This document shows positions 34,881 through 43,311 of a DNA stretch of 64,000 bases, piece after piece. The position numbers were made by a program, and so were the translations under genes. The stretch spans positions 62,001 to 126,000 of the forward strand of contig CAVLDO010000001.1 in assembly GCA_963662035.1 (NCBI GenBank). The letters run 5' to 3'. The number at the start of each line of letters is the position of its first letter. Position 1 is the stretch's first letter. The notes under the pieces are model-generated. The model made no database searches. It was not told the origin of the DNA and worked only from the letters and a program-made list of their open reading frames with translations. The stretch is from Equibacterium sp963662035 (lineage in GTDB: Bacteria; Bacteroidota; Bacteroidia; Bacteroidales; UBA932).

Positions 34881-34897
34881 ACACGAAAAAACCACTT

Positions 34898-36655
34898 ATG
34901 AAAAAAATATATAAAAATATAGCTCTGGCTCTATCTGTCGCTCTATCTGCCGCCTGCACGCAGGACAATCCCCAGCAGAGCCAGAAGGGTGAGAAAGATT
35001 ATATCGGCAAGTCGGTGGGCAACTTCGACGCCTGCGAATGGTACCCCGGCGGCGAGCTCGGCACCACCACCAACGCCCTTGCGGGGTGCTACGAAGACCC
35101 CGCCCCCGCCGTGGCCCTGCAGGGGCTCACCAGCTCCTTCTATGTGGGCGAGGCCTTCTTCAAGAGAGACTTCACCCTCACCAACGAGCCTTTTGACGGC
35201 CTCGGCCCAGCTATGGTGCGCAAGTCCTGCCTGGACTGCCACCCGGGCTACGGCCACGGCCAATGGCAGAGCACCTATGAGGCCAACACCGTCCGCGCCC
35301 GGGGCAACGGATACCTGCTGGTGATCTATCACCCCGATGACGGGGCCAACAGCAACGACGGCCCCTATGTTTCCGAGGTCACCGGAATGCCCCAGACAAT
35401 GGCGGTGGAACCCTTCCTCCCTCCGATCGACGAGGATCAGATTGTCATAAACTGGCTGCCTGTGGGCGCAATGCCCAGCGGGCTGCCGATGCAGTTCGCC
35501 GACGGCGAGAGCTATCAGCTCATCTACCCGGAGGTCTCCATCCCCGAGAGCGCTTTCAACACCGACCCGACCCCCTACCAAAGCGGTGCGGTGGCCTTCC
35601 GTCTGGAATCCACAATCGGCGTGATAGGCACCGGCCTGCTGGACGCCATTCCGCAGGACAGCATCAAGGCGCAGTATCAGAAAGAGGCGCAGTATGTCGA
35701 ACTCAACCCCAACTTCTGGGACAGCGCCGCCGGTGATTTCACTTCCGGCGCGATGTACACCCTGTCGGCAGGCGCCTATGCCGATGGCACCAAGGTGGAG
35801 GCGGGCACCAAGGCCCTCAAACGATTCACCTACGCAATGACCCGCGCATCGCTGCAGGACGGCCCCGGCGCCAACGCCATCTGGAACATAACCAACGTGA
35901 CCCGCGCCGACCGCCGCTACCTCTACACCACCAAGGCGTGGGCAAAGAAGATGGGAAGCACCGCCTCCGTTATCGACTACATCAAGGAGAAGGGGGATGC
36001 CGGCCTGCTGCCCAAGTATCTAACCCCCTTCTACGGCAACGGCACCCGCGAAAACATCTCCTATCTTGTGGAGCATCTGCTGGGCCTCAACTCTGCCAAA
36101 GACGCCGAAGAGTACGCAAATACCTTTGTGGAGGCCTGGGGCGGCGAAGACGAGATGAGCGCCGAGCAGTATTACGACTTTATGGTATGGCACCGCGGTC
36201 TCTCGGTACCCCGCGCCAGAGGCCTGCAGGAGGCCGATGTGCAGCGGGGCAAAGAGCTCTTCAACCGGATGGGCTGCGCCGAATGCCACCGTCCCAAGTG
36301 GGAGACAACGGATGATAATTACTGGACCCCCGCCTTGATTGCGGACAAGCCGCTGCCCCGATTCCGGAACCAGACCATCTACCCCTACACCGACCTCATC
36401 CACCACAGGCTCGATATGGCCAATGACATCCACGGCAGCTGGTGCCGCACCACTCCCCTCTGGGGCCGCGGCCTTTCGCAGGCCAACACAGGCCGTGCAG
36501 ACCGTCTGCACGACTGCCGCGCCCGCAACACCACCGAGGCCATAATGTGGCACGGCTACAGCAAAGATAGCGATGCCTACAAGAGCGCCGAGGCCTTCTA
36601 CAACCTCTCCAAAGAGGACCGCGATGCCGTGGTAAAATTCGTGGACGCCCTGTAG
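34898..36655 (+). CDS. Di-heme oxidoreductase (DUF1111-type) lipoprotein
   Basis: The 585-residue protein has a signal peptide ending LSAAC (lipobox) and two c-type heme sites, C111-L-D-C-H115 and C460-A-E-C-H464. Overall it matches the di-haem oxidoreductase/putative peroxidase family that accompanies imelysin genes. The N-terminal heme region (SCLDCHPGYGHG) and the later block TPALIADKPLPRFRNQTIYPYTDL are typical. The protein should be periplasmic or outer-membrane attached. It could oxidise or reduce iron or heme for the neighbouring imelysin, but its substrate is not known. Confidence 0.9.
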   Translation: MKKIYKNIALALSVALSAACTQDNPQQSQKGEKDYIGKSVGNFDACEWYPGGELGTTTNALAGCYEDPAPAVALQGLTSSFYVGEAFFKRDFTLTNEPFDGLGPAMVRKSCLDCHPGYGHGQWQSTYEANTVRARGNGYLLVIYHPDDGANSNDGPYVSEVTGMPQTMAVEPFLPPIDEDQIVINWLPVGAMPSGLPMQFADGESYQLIYPEVSIPESAFNTDPTPYQSGAVAFRLESTIGVIGTGLLDAIPQDSIKAQYQKEAQYVELNPNFWDSAAGDFTSGAMYTLSAGAYADGTKVEAGTKALKRFTYAMTRASLQDGPGANAIWNITNVTRADRRYLYTTKAWAKKMGSTASVIDYIKEKGDAGLLPKYLTPFYGNGTRENISYLVEHLLGLNSAKDAEEYANTFVEAWGGEDEMSAEQYYDFMVWHRGLSVPRARGLQEADVQRGKELFNRMGCAECHRPKWETTDDNYWTPALIADKPLPRFRNQTIYPYTDLIHHRLDMANDIHGSWCRTTPLWGRGLSQANTGRADRLHDCRARNTTEAIMWHGYSKDSDAYKSAEAFYNLSKEDRDAVVKFVDAL

Positions 36656-36695
36656 AGAGCCTGCCTTTGCGAAAAAATGCCTACCTTTATCCCCT

Positions 36696-37406
36696 ATGAC
36701 AAACCGCGCACACAACCACCCCTGCTCTACGCTGATCTACGGCACAATGAAGGTCGCCGACCTCATTGACCTCAACTACAAGCTGCTGGGTGTTCTCACG
36801 CGGCTGGGGATGAGGCTCGGGTTCGGTGAATCCACCGTATCAGAGCTCTGCCGGCGGCACGACGTGGACGAGCACACCTTTCTGCAGCTCTGCAAGGTGT
36901 ACACCTTCAAGGACTACCGCCCCTGCTCGGAAGATCTGGACAGAATCTGCGCCACCGACCTGCTCAAATATCTGAGTATGTCCCACAGGGACTACACCCG
37001 GACTTCCCTCAATGTTCTTGACGGATATCTGGGCAGGATTCTCGAGAGCGGCGACAAGCGGGCGGGGCAGATAATCGGTTCTTTTTTTGCCGACTACAAA
37101 AACGAGCTCAAGAAGCATTTCGAATATGAGGAGCAGAGTGTCTTCCCCTATTTCCGGGCCCTTGCCGCAGGGCAGAACCCAAAGGGGTTCGACAGCGTGA
37201 TGGACGACGACCACACCGACATCGGCGAGAAAATCGATGACCTTAAGAACATCGTGATGAAGTATCTGCCCGAGACGGGGCAGAGCGAAGTGGCGCTTTC
37301 CACCCTCTCCTATCTTTATACGGTGCGGGACGATCTGCTGCGGCACACCTCCGTGGAAGACAACATTCTGATGCCGCTGATTAAACGGATGGAGGACAAC
37401 CGGTGA
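36696..37406 (+). CDS. Hemerythrin-domain protein with ScdA/RIC-like N-terminus
   Basis: The 236-residue cytoplasmic protein has a short N-terminal DUF542/ScdA-like domain (about 18-75), though without the usual Cys-Cys motif. The hemerythrin four-helix bundle covers about 90-235. Di-iron ligands are visible in SHRDY, KKHFEYEEQSVFPY, DDDHTDIG and RHTSVEDNILMP. Proteins of the RIC/YtfE type repair Fe-S clusters or sense oxygen and nitric oxide. The next gene, a LuxR-type regulator, overlaps it by four bases, which suggests the pair works as a sensor-regulator unit. Confidence 0.88.
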   Translation: MTNRAHNHPCSTLIYGTMKVADLIDLNYKLLGVLTRLGMRLGFGESTVSELCRRHDVDEHTFLQLCKVYTFKDYRPCSEDLDRICATDLLKYLSMSHRDYTRTSLNVLDGYLGRILESGDKRAGQIIGSFFADYKNELKKHFEYEEQSVFPYFRALAAGQNPKGFDSVMDDDHTDIGEKIDDLKNIVMKYLPETGQSEVALSTLSYLYTVRDDLLRHTSVEDNILMPLIKRMEDNR

Positions 37407-38005
37407 GAGACGACCGACACAGAGTGCTGCTCATCATCCCCTCCGCCATCGTATCCAAAGGGCTGGAGGCGCTGCTGGAGGAGTCGGGGGAGATAATTGT
37501 ATCAACCCTGCCGTGCGACTCCCAACTCCTGGGCAAACTGCAGAGCATCAGCGCCGACGCCATAATAATGAGCCCGTCTGTTTTCTCTTTCGGCAAGCGG
37601 CTCCAGGCGCGGCAGATGCTCTCGCAGTGCAGCGACGCCCCTGTGCTGGCCCTCCCGCTGGGAGTCTGCGACGAAGACACCCTGCGCCAGTACGATGCCG
37701 TGATAAGTCTCGGAGAAGGGATCGAATCGATACTCAAGAAGGTCAACGATGCCATCCACGCCGGAAGCGCTCAATCCAAGGGCGACGATGCGCTTCTTTC
37801 TGCCCGCGAGAAGGAGGTGCTGGTGTGCGTGGCAAAAGGGATGCAAAACAAGGAGATAGCCGACCTGTTCAACATCTCCGCCTACACGGTGATGTCGCAC
37901 CGCAAGAACATCAGCCGCAAGACGGGCATCCGCTCCGCCGCCGGTCTCACGGTGTATGCGCTGCTCAACAATCTGCTCGATCTGAACTCTCTGGAAGACA
38001 GATAG
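37403..38005 (+). CDS. LuxR-family regulator with a degenerate receiver domain
   Basis: The 200-residue protein starts at GTG inside the preceding stop (GTGA), so translation is coupled to the hemerythrin gene. The N-terminal half has a receiver-like fold, but the acidic pair after strand 1 is missing (VLLIIPSAI) and the phospho-acceptor position reads IIMSPS without Asp. The C-terminal half is a clear LuxR/NarL helix-turn-helix: LSAREKEVLVCVAKGMQNKEI, then ISAYTVMSHRKNISRKTGI. It therefore probably responds to protein contact or a ligand, not phosphorylation. Confidence 0.88.
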   Translation: MRDDRHRVLLIIPSAIVSKGLEALLEESGEIIVSTLPCDSQLLGKLQSISADAIIMSPSVFSFGKRLQARQMLSQCSDAPVLALPLGVCDEDTLRQYDAVISLGEGIESILKKVNDAIHAGSAQSKGDDALLSAREKEVLVCVAKGMQNKEIADLFNISAYTVMSHRKNISRKTGIRSAAGLTVYALLNNLLDLNSLEDR

Positions 38006-38008
38006 TGC

Positions 38009-38037
38009 TTTGCGGAGCCTCTTTTTTGCTATATTTG
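38009..38037 (+). promoter_or_regulatory. Promoter of rbsK
   Basis: TTTG, 17 bp spacer, TATATTTG (exact TAnnTTTG). The ATG lies 17 bp beyond the second box. Confidence 0.6.
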
Positions 38038-38054
38038 GGCAGTAATTTCCGATT

Positions 38055-38957
38055 ATGAAAACAAATTCCCGCATTCTTGTTGTCGGCAGCAGCAACACCG
38101 ATATGACCGTCAAGACCCGCCACATTCCCAAGCCCGGCGAGACCGTGCTGGGGGGTGACTTCACTATGGGTCCCGGAGGCAAGGGGGCCAATCAGGCGGT
38201 AGCCGCCGCCCGTCTCGGAGGCGATGTCGAGTTCATCTGCAAGGTGGGGCACGACCTCTTCGCTCAGAATGCGATAGAGCACTACAAGAGCGAGGGGCTG
38301 CACACCGGCGGTATCCTCTATAGCGACCAGCCTTCGGGGGTAGCGCTGATTTCCGTGGACTTTAACGGCGAGAACTGCATTGTGGTGGCCTCCGGCGCCA
38401 ACGGCGACTTCTGCGCAGCCGACATCGAGGCGTGCCGCAGCAGTCTTGAGAGCTGCTCGATACTGCTGCTCCAGCTGGAGATTCCCGTGAGCGCAGTGGC
38501 GCTTGCGGCGGAAATCGCCCATAAAGCGGGGGCTATGGTGGTGCTCAACCCCGCCCCCAGCGCGGCACTGCCGGAGGAGATTTTCCGCAACATAGACCTC
38601 TTCATCCCCAACGAGACCGAGCTTTCCGACTTCAGCGGCATACAGGTCACCGACACCGCTTCTGCACTGCGTGCGGCGCAGGTGATGCAGGGCAAGGGGG
38701 TCGGCAAACTGATTGTGACGATGGGCAGTAGGGGGGCTCTGATCTGCGAGGGGGACAGCCCGGTCGTGGTGCCCGCGCAGAAAGTGCGCGCCGTGGACAC
38801 CACTGCGGCGGGCGACACCTTCTGCGGCGCCCTATGCGTGGCGATTTCAGAGGGGGGCAGCCTGCAGGAGGCGACCGCATTCGCCACCCGCGCCGCAGCC
38901 CTCACGGTGCAGAAGATGGGGGCCCAGAATTCCATCCCCTTCCGCAAAGATTTATAA
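38055..38957 (+). CDS. rbsK: Ribokinase (PfkB family)
   Basis: Phosphorylates ribose to ribose 5-phosphate with ATP. The 300-residue product has both PfkB signatures: GGDFTMGPGGKGANQAVAAA near residue 35 and VDTTAAGDTFCGAL near 250, with the catalytic Asp in AAGD. NPAPSAALPEEI and IPNETELSDF are typical of ribokinase. A transporter gene of the DMT type follows 18 bp later, so the pair probably takes up and activates ribose or another pentose. Confidence 0.93.
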   Translation: MKTNSRILVVGSSNTDMTVKTRHIPKPGETVLGGDFTMGPGGKGANQAVAAARLGGDVEFICKVGHDLFAQNAIEHYKSEGLHTGGILYSDQPSGVALISVDFNGENCIVVASGANGDFCAADIEACRSSLESCSILLLQLEIPVSAVALAAEIAHKAGAMVVLNPAPSAALPEEIFRNIDLFIPNETELSDFSGIQVTDTASALRAAQVMQGKGVGKLIVTMGSRGALICEGDSPVVVPAQKVRAVDTTAAGDTFCGALCVAISEGGSLQEATAFATRAAALTVQKMGAQNSIPFRKDL

Positions 38958-38975
38958 CACTAAAACCTTGATATT

Positions 38976-39995
38976 ATGTTCATAGTTGGCAACTACACTC
39001 TCGCTGTCATATTCTGCTTTGTCACAATGCTCTGCTGGGGCTCCTGGGGCAACACCCAGAAACTGGCGGCAAAAAGCTGGCGCTACGAGCTCTTCTATTG
39101 GGACTATGTGATAGGTATGGTGCTCTTCTCGCTGATTCTGGCCCTGACGATGGGCAGCATCGGCAGCCAGGGGCGGCCCTTTATCCAAGACCTCGCGCAG
39201 GTAGACAAGGGCGCGCTGTGGAGCATACTCATCGGCGGCGCCATATTCAACGCCTCCAACATTCTGCTGAGCGCCTCCACCTCCATCGCCGGAATGTCGG
39301 TGGCCTTCCCGCTGGGTGTGGGGCTGGCACTGGTGCTGGGAGTTGTCAACAACTACATTGTGGATGTGCAGCAGGGCACTACGGGCAATGTGGCGCTGCT
39401 GGCGGCAGGCGTAGTGCTGGTGGTGCTGGCGGTTATCTGCAACGGCATCGCCTCGGGCAAGCGCGGCGGCGGCACGGTCAGCGCCAAAGACAGCCGCAAG
39501 GGTATCATTCTGGCAGTGCTGGCCGGCGTGCTGATGTCCTTCTGGTCCCGCTTTGTGGCCTCCGCAATGGATCTTAGCAACTTCGCCTCACCAGCCGCAG
39601 GCAGGGTTACCCCCTACACCGCCGGCGTGCTGTTCTCCCTGGCGGTCTTCGCCAGCAACATAATCTTCAACACCATAGTGATGAGGGTGCCTTTCACGGG
39701 GGCTCCGGTGAGCTACCGCGACTATTTCAGGGGGAGCTTCCCCACCCACCTCGTGGGTATGCTCGGGGGCGTAATCTGGATTCTCGGCACCGTGTTCAAC
39801 AACATCGCGATGGGGCAGGCGGGAGCCTCGGTCTCCTATGCGCTCGGGCAGGGGGCGCCTATGATAGCAGCCCTGTGGGGCGTGTTCATCTGGAAGGAGT
39901 TCAAGGGTTCCGGACGGAGCGTCTACAGCCTGCTGGCCCTGATGTTCGCCCTCTTTATCGCCGGCCTGGGCTGCATTGTGGCCGCCGGACTTTAG
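38976..39995 (+). CDS. DMT-superfamily sugar or nucleobase transporter (GRP/ureide permease type)
   Basis: The 339-residue inner-membrane protein has about ten transmembrane helices. The first helix pair carries CFVTMLCWGSWGNTQKLA and the helix near residue 105 carries SIAGMSVAFPLGVGLALVLG, patterns of the GRP glucose/ribose-porter and plant ureide-permease groups. The coupling to rbsK points to ribose, but ureide or nucleoside transport is possible. The stop overlaps the end of the convergent YifB gene by three bases. Confidence 0.8.
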   Translation: MFIVGNYTLAVIFCFVTMLCWGSWGNTQKLAAKSWRYELFYWDYVIGMVLFSLILALTMGSIGSQGRPFIQDLAQVDKGALWSILIGGAIFNASNILLSASTSIAGMSVAFPLGVGLALVLGVVNNYIVDVQQGTTGNVALLAAGVVLVVLAVICNGIASGKRGGGTVSAKDSRKGIILAVLAGVLMSFWSRFVASAMDLSNFASPAAGRVTPYTAGVLFSLAVFASNIIFNTIVMRVPFTGAPVSYRDYFRGSFPTHLVGMLGGVIWILGTVFNNIAMGQAGASVSYALGQGAPMIAALWGVFIWKEFKGSGRSVYSLLALMFALFIAGLGCIVAAGL

Positions 39996-41512
39996 AAGCG
40001 GTCGAGATTGCGGTAGCGGATAGCCTCGGCTATGCATTCGCGCGTGATGCGCTCCTCGCCGGCAAGGTCGGCAATCGTGCGCGAGAGTTTGAGTATGCGG
40101 CTGTAGGCCCGCGCCGAAAGGTTCAGCTTGTCTATTATCTTGTTCAGAAAGCTGCTCTGCTCGGCCGTTAGGCTGCAGTGCTTTGCAATCAGCTCTGCCG
40201 ACATCGCCGAATTGGTGAAGATGCCCTCCCCGGCAAAGCGCTCGATCTGAATTTGCCGCGCCCGAGCCACCCGCCCGGCTATTACGGCGCTCGATTCTGC
40301 CTGCGCATCCGACACCAGCACCTCGGCCGGGACCCGCTTTACATATATGTGCATATCTATGCGGTCCATCATCGGCCCCGACACGCGGGTCATAAAGTGA
40401 GAAATCTCGTTCTGGGAGCAGCGGCACTTGCCGCTCTCGTCGCCATAATAGCCGCACGGACAGGGGTTCATAGAGGCCACGAACATAAACTTGCAGGGGT
40501 ACTCCACCCTATAGCGGGCTCTGGATATCACCACCTTGCCGTCTTCCAGCGGCTGCCGCAGCAGATCCAACGTGGCGCGGCTGAACAGATTTACCTCGTC
40601 CAGATAGAGCACGCCGTTGTGGGCCAGAGAAATCTCTCCCGGCATCGCATCGCTTCCGCCCCCGAGCAGGGCGACCTTGCTGGCGCTGTTGTGCGGAGCG
40701 CGGAACGGGCGCTCCCGCAGCAGGCCGCTGCGCCCTATGGACTTGCCCGCCACAGAATAAATCTTGCTGGTCTGCACCGACTCCTCCTTGGTCATCTGCG
40801 GCAGAATCGATGCCAGGCAGCCCGCCATCAAGGTCTTGCCGCAGCCCGGGCTGCCGATGAGAATGATGTTGTGGGCCCCCGCCGCCGCTATCTCCAGCCC
40901 GCGCCGGGCCTCCTGCTGCCCTTTGACATCTTTGAAGTCCGGCCCCTTGTGCCGTTCGGGGGCACGTGCAGCGGCGCGCCGCATCACCAGATTATCCGCC
41001 TGCGGCTCGTCTGACAGAATGGCAATGACCTCCTGCAGCCGGTGCACTCCGTATATGACGGCGCCGTTGATGTCCACCGCCTCCATTGCCGAATCGTGGG
41101 GGAATATGAATTTTTTGAAGCCCCTCTCCAGGCTGGTGTCGGCTATCGGAAGGGTGGCGTTTATGTTGCGCACGGTGCCGTCCAGAGCCAGCTCGCCCAT
41201 TATTATGTATTCGCCGGCCCTCTCTGCCGGGACCACCTCCATAGCGCAGAGCAGCGCCACCGCAATCGCCAGGTCAAACGATGAGCCCTCCTTGCGGATG
41301 TCGGCCGGAGCCAGGTTTATCACTATCCGCTTGCCCGGAAGCGAATATCCGTTGCAGCGCAGGGCGGTTGTGATGCGCATCAGGCTCTCCTTCACGGCAA
41401 TGTCAGGCATTCCCACGATATACAGCCCAACCCCTGCGGAGATGTCGGTCTCCACCGTCACGGTCACCACATTCAGCCCGATGGCAGCCGCCGCGTATGT
41501 CTTGCAGATCAT
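39992..41512 (-). CDS. YifB/ComM-family Mg-chelatase-like AAA+ ATPase
   Basis: The 506-residue protein belongs to the ComM group; in naturally competent bacteria ComM promotes branch migration during recombination. An N-terminal Lon-type S5 fold (VETDISAGVGLYIVGMPDIAVKES) is followed by a Walker A motif GSPGCGKTLMA and Walker B/sensor region GVLYLDEVN. A C-terminal Mg_chelatase_C domain ends the protein. The ATG at 41512 begins MICKTYAAAAIGLN, the family start; a longer frame upstream is Arg-rich and unlikely. Confidence 0.93.
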   Translation of the reverse strand: MICKTYAAAAIGLNVVTVTVETDISAGVGLYIVGMPDIAVKESLMRITTALRCNGYSLPGKRIVINLAPADIRKEGSSFDLAIAVALLCAMEVVPAERAGEYIIMGELALDGTVRNINATLPIADTSLERGFKKFIFPHDSAMEAVDINGAVIYGVHRLQEVIAILSDEPQADNLVMRRAAARAPERHKGPDFKDVKGQQEARRGLEIAAAGAHNIILIGSPGCGKTLMAGCLASILPQMTKEESVQTSKIYSVAGKSIGRSGLLRERPFRAPHNSASKVALLGGGSDAMPGEISLAHNGVLYLDEVNLFSRATLDLLRQPLEDGKVVISRARYRVEYPCKFMFVASMNPCPCGYYGDESGKCRCSQNEISHFMTRVSGPMMDRIDMHIYVKRVPAEVLVSDAQAESSAVIAGRVARARQIQIERFAGEGIFTNSAMSAELIAKHCSLTAEQSSFLNKIIDKLNLSARAYSRILKLSRTIADLAGEERITRECIAEAIRYRNLDRF

Positions 41513-41656
41513 AGTCTTTTTTAGGCCGAATTTACAGCCTCGCAGCAGCATTTGCGACAGCAGAAACTTCCGCCGCCGCAAACAGTTACGTTTTGCAAAA
41601 CGGCGCATACGATTCCAAAAAGGAGCGTGGATTGATTTTTGTTTGAAAGATTCTCC

Positions 41657-41664
41657 TAATTTTG
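41657..41664 (+). promoter_or_regulatory. -7 promoter element of the TPR-EnvC operon
   Basis: TAATTTTG, exact TAnnTTTG match, 9 bp before the ATG. Confidence 0.5.
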
Positions 41665-41673
41665 TGAGAATAT

Positions 41674-43311
41674 ATGAAACTTTTCAGAAAAATACTCTCC
41701 GTATCGCTGGCGCTTCTGGGGCTCTCCATCGGGGCCGAAGCGCAGTCAGAAGCCTTTCTGGAGGCCCTGCGCCTCTATTATCACGATGATGTCAAGGCCG
41801 CCTACGCCCAGATGCGCAAGGTGATAGCCCAGGAGCCTGACAACGACGCCGCATATTACTACATCTCCACAATGCTGCGCGACAGCACTCTTGCGGGAGA
41901 AATGCTTTCCAAGGCTGTGGAAATCGATGGCGGCAACTACTGGTACAGCTACTCGCTGGCCCACAACCTCATCTCCCGAGGCAAATATGCCGAAGCCGCC
42001 GAAATTCTGGAGCAGCTCATAGCCGGCCACCCCGGCAAGACATCGCTCTATTCCGACCTGATAGGCGTATATTCAGCCTCGCAGCAATACGACAAAGCCC
42101 TCGCGGCCCTGGACTCTTTGGAGGGCAAGATAGGCCCCTCCGACGCCCTGGCGACCTACCGCTGCGAAATACTCTTCTCGCAGAACAAGATGCAGGAGGC
42201 TATGGACTATCTCCTTGACTATTACAACAGCAGCAAATCTCCCCGCGCCGCATGCCTTCTGGCGCAATATTACGCCTCAAACTTCAACAACGATGAGGCG
42301 CTGCGATACTACGGCGAGGCGCTTGCGGCCAACCCCTCCGACAGCGAGGCGCTCTACGGCAAGGCCCACATCCACCGCACCCTGGGGCAGTACGACCTCT
42401 ACTTCGAGAACATCACCCCTTTTCTATCCGACCAGAACCTGATGCCCGAGGCCAAATGCCAGTATATGGCCGAGCTGCTTGAGCAGCAGCAGTTCGTTTA
42501 CACCTTCGCACCACAGGTGGACACTATGATGATGGCGCTGTATATGTCGGCTCCGGCCGATTCTTCCGTGTTGTCGCTCACCAGCACCTACCTCTACAAG
42601 AGGGGCAGGGTCGATGACGCCATTGCGCTGGCCCGCCGCAACGCCGACAATTACCCCGAAAGTTTCAACCTCAACTTCGTCTATCCGCTGATGCAGTTCT
42701 ACAGCGGCGACTATCCGGCGGTGACCGCATCCGCCACGGTGGCCCTGCAGCGCTTCCCCGGCAATCTGGACCTGCTGCAGCTGCGAGGCAGCTGTTTCTA
42801 TCAGCTGGGAGAAACCGACAGTGCCATAGAGGATTACAGGCAGGCGCTCGCGGTGTCCACCACCGATGAGCAGCGGCTCTCGTTCTACAGTGCGCTGGGA
42901 GACCTCTACCACCTCAAGGGAGACCAGAAGACAGCCTTCGCCCTGTATGAGAAGGCGCTCAAGATAGACGGCTCCTACGCGCCGGTGCTCAACAACTACG
43001 CATATTACATCTGCCTGAAATACACCGCGCCCGTTAAAAAGATCCCCAAAGACCTGCGGAAAGCGCTGGAAATGAGCCGCAAGACCATAGAAAAAGAGCC
43101 TGACAACGCCACCTATCTGGACACTTACGCCTGGATTCTGCACCTGACGGGGCAGGATCTCGAAGCCAAGGCCCACTTCAAGCACGCGATGATTTACGGC
43201 GGCAAGGAGAGCGGCGTGATGCTGCGCCACTACGCCACAGTGCTCAAGGCCCTTGGCGAAGAAGACCTGGCGGCCATATATTCCAAGCAGGCCGAGCGCC
43301 TGGGAGAATGA
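41674..43311 (+). CDS. Exported tetratricopeptide-repeat protein
   Basis: The 545-residue protein has a signal peptide (residues 1-24, ending GAEAQ) and a mature part made almost wholly of TPR helices, with repeats easily seen at about 50-130, 190-260 and 370-520 (for example SALGDLYHLKGDQKTAFALY). TPRs form scaffolds for protein complexes. The stop overlaps the EnvC-like gene (ATGA), so it may cooperate in cell-wall remodelling, but that is inference. Similar Bacteroidota proteins are annotated only as TPR proteins. Confidence 0.88.
   Translation: MKLFRKILSVSLALLGLSIGAEAQSEAFLEALRLYYHDDVKAAYAQMRKVIAQEPDNDAAYYYISTMLRDSTLAGEMLSKAVEIDGGNYWYSYSLAHNLISRGKYAEAAEILEQLIAGHPGKTSLYSDLIGVYSASQQYDKALAALDSLEGKIGPSDALATYRCEILFSQNKMQEAMDYLLDYYNSSKSPRAACLLAQYYASNFNNDEALRYYGEALAANPSDSEALYGKAHIHRTLGQYDLYFENITPFLSDQNLMPEAKCQYMAELLEQQQFVYTFAPQVDTMMMALYMSAPADSSVLSLTSTYLYKRGRVDDAIALARRNADNYPESFNLNFVYPLMQFYSGDYPAVTASATVALQRFPGNLDLLQLRGSCFYQLGETDSAIEDYRQALAVSTTDEQRLSFYSALGDLYHLKGDQKTAFALYEKALKIDGSYAPVLNNYAYYICLKYTAPVKKIPKDLRKALEMSRKTIEKEPDNATYLDTYAWILHLTGQDLEAKAHFKHAMIYGGKESGVMLRHYATVLKALGEEDLAAIYSKQAERLGE

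Noticed and set aside
41513..41608. N-terminal extension of the YifB ATPase
   Set aside because: Family members start at the MICKTYAAAAIG segment; the extension is Arg/Lys-rich and a near-consensus promoter (41526-41533) lies within it.
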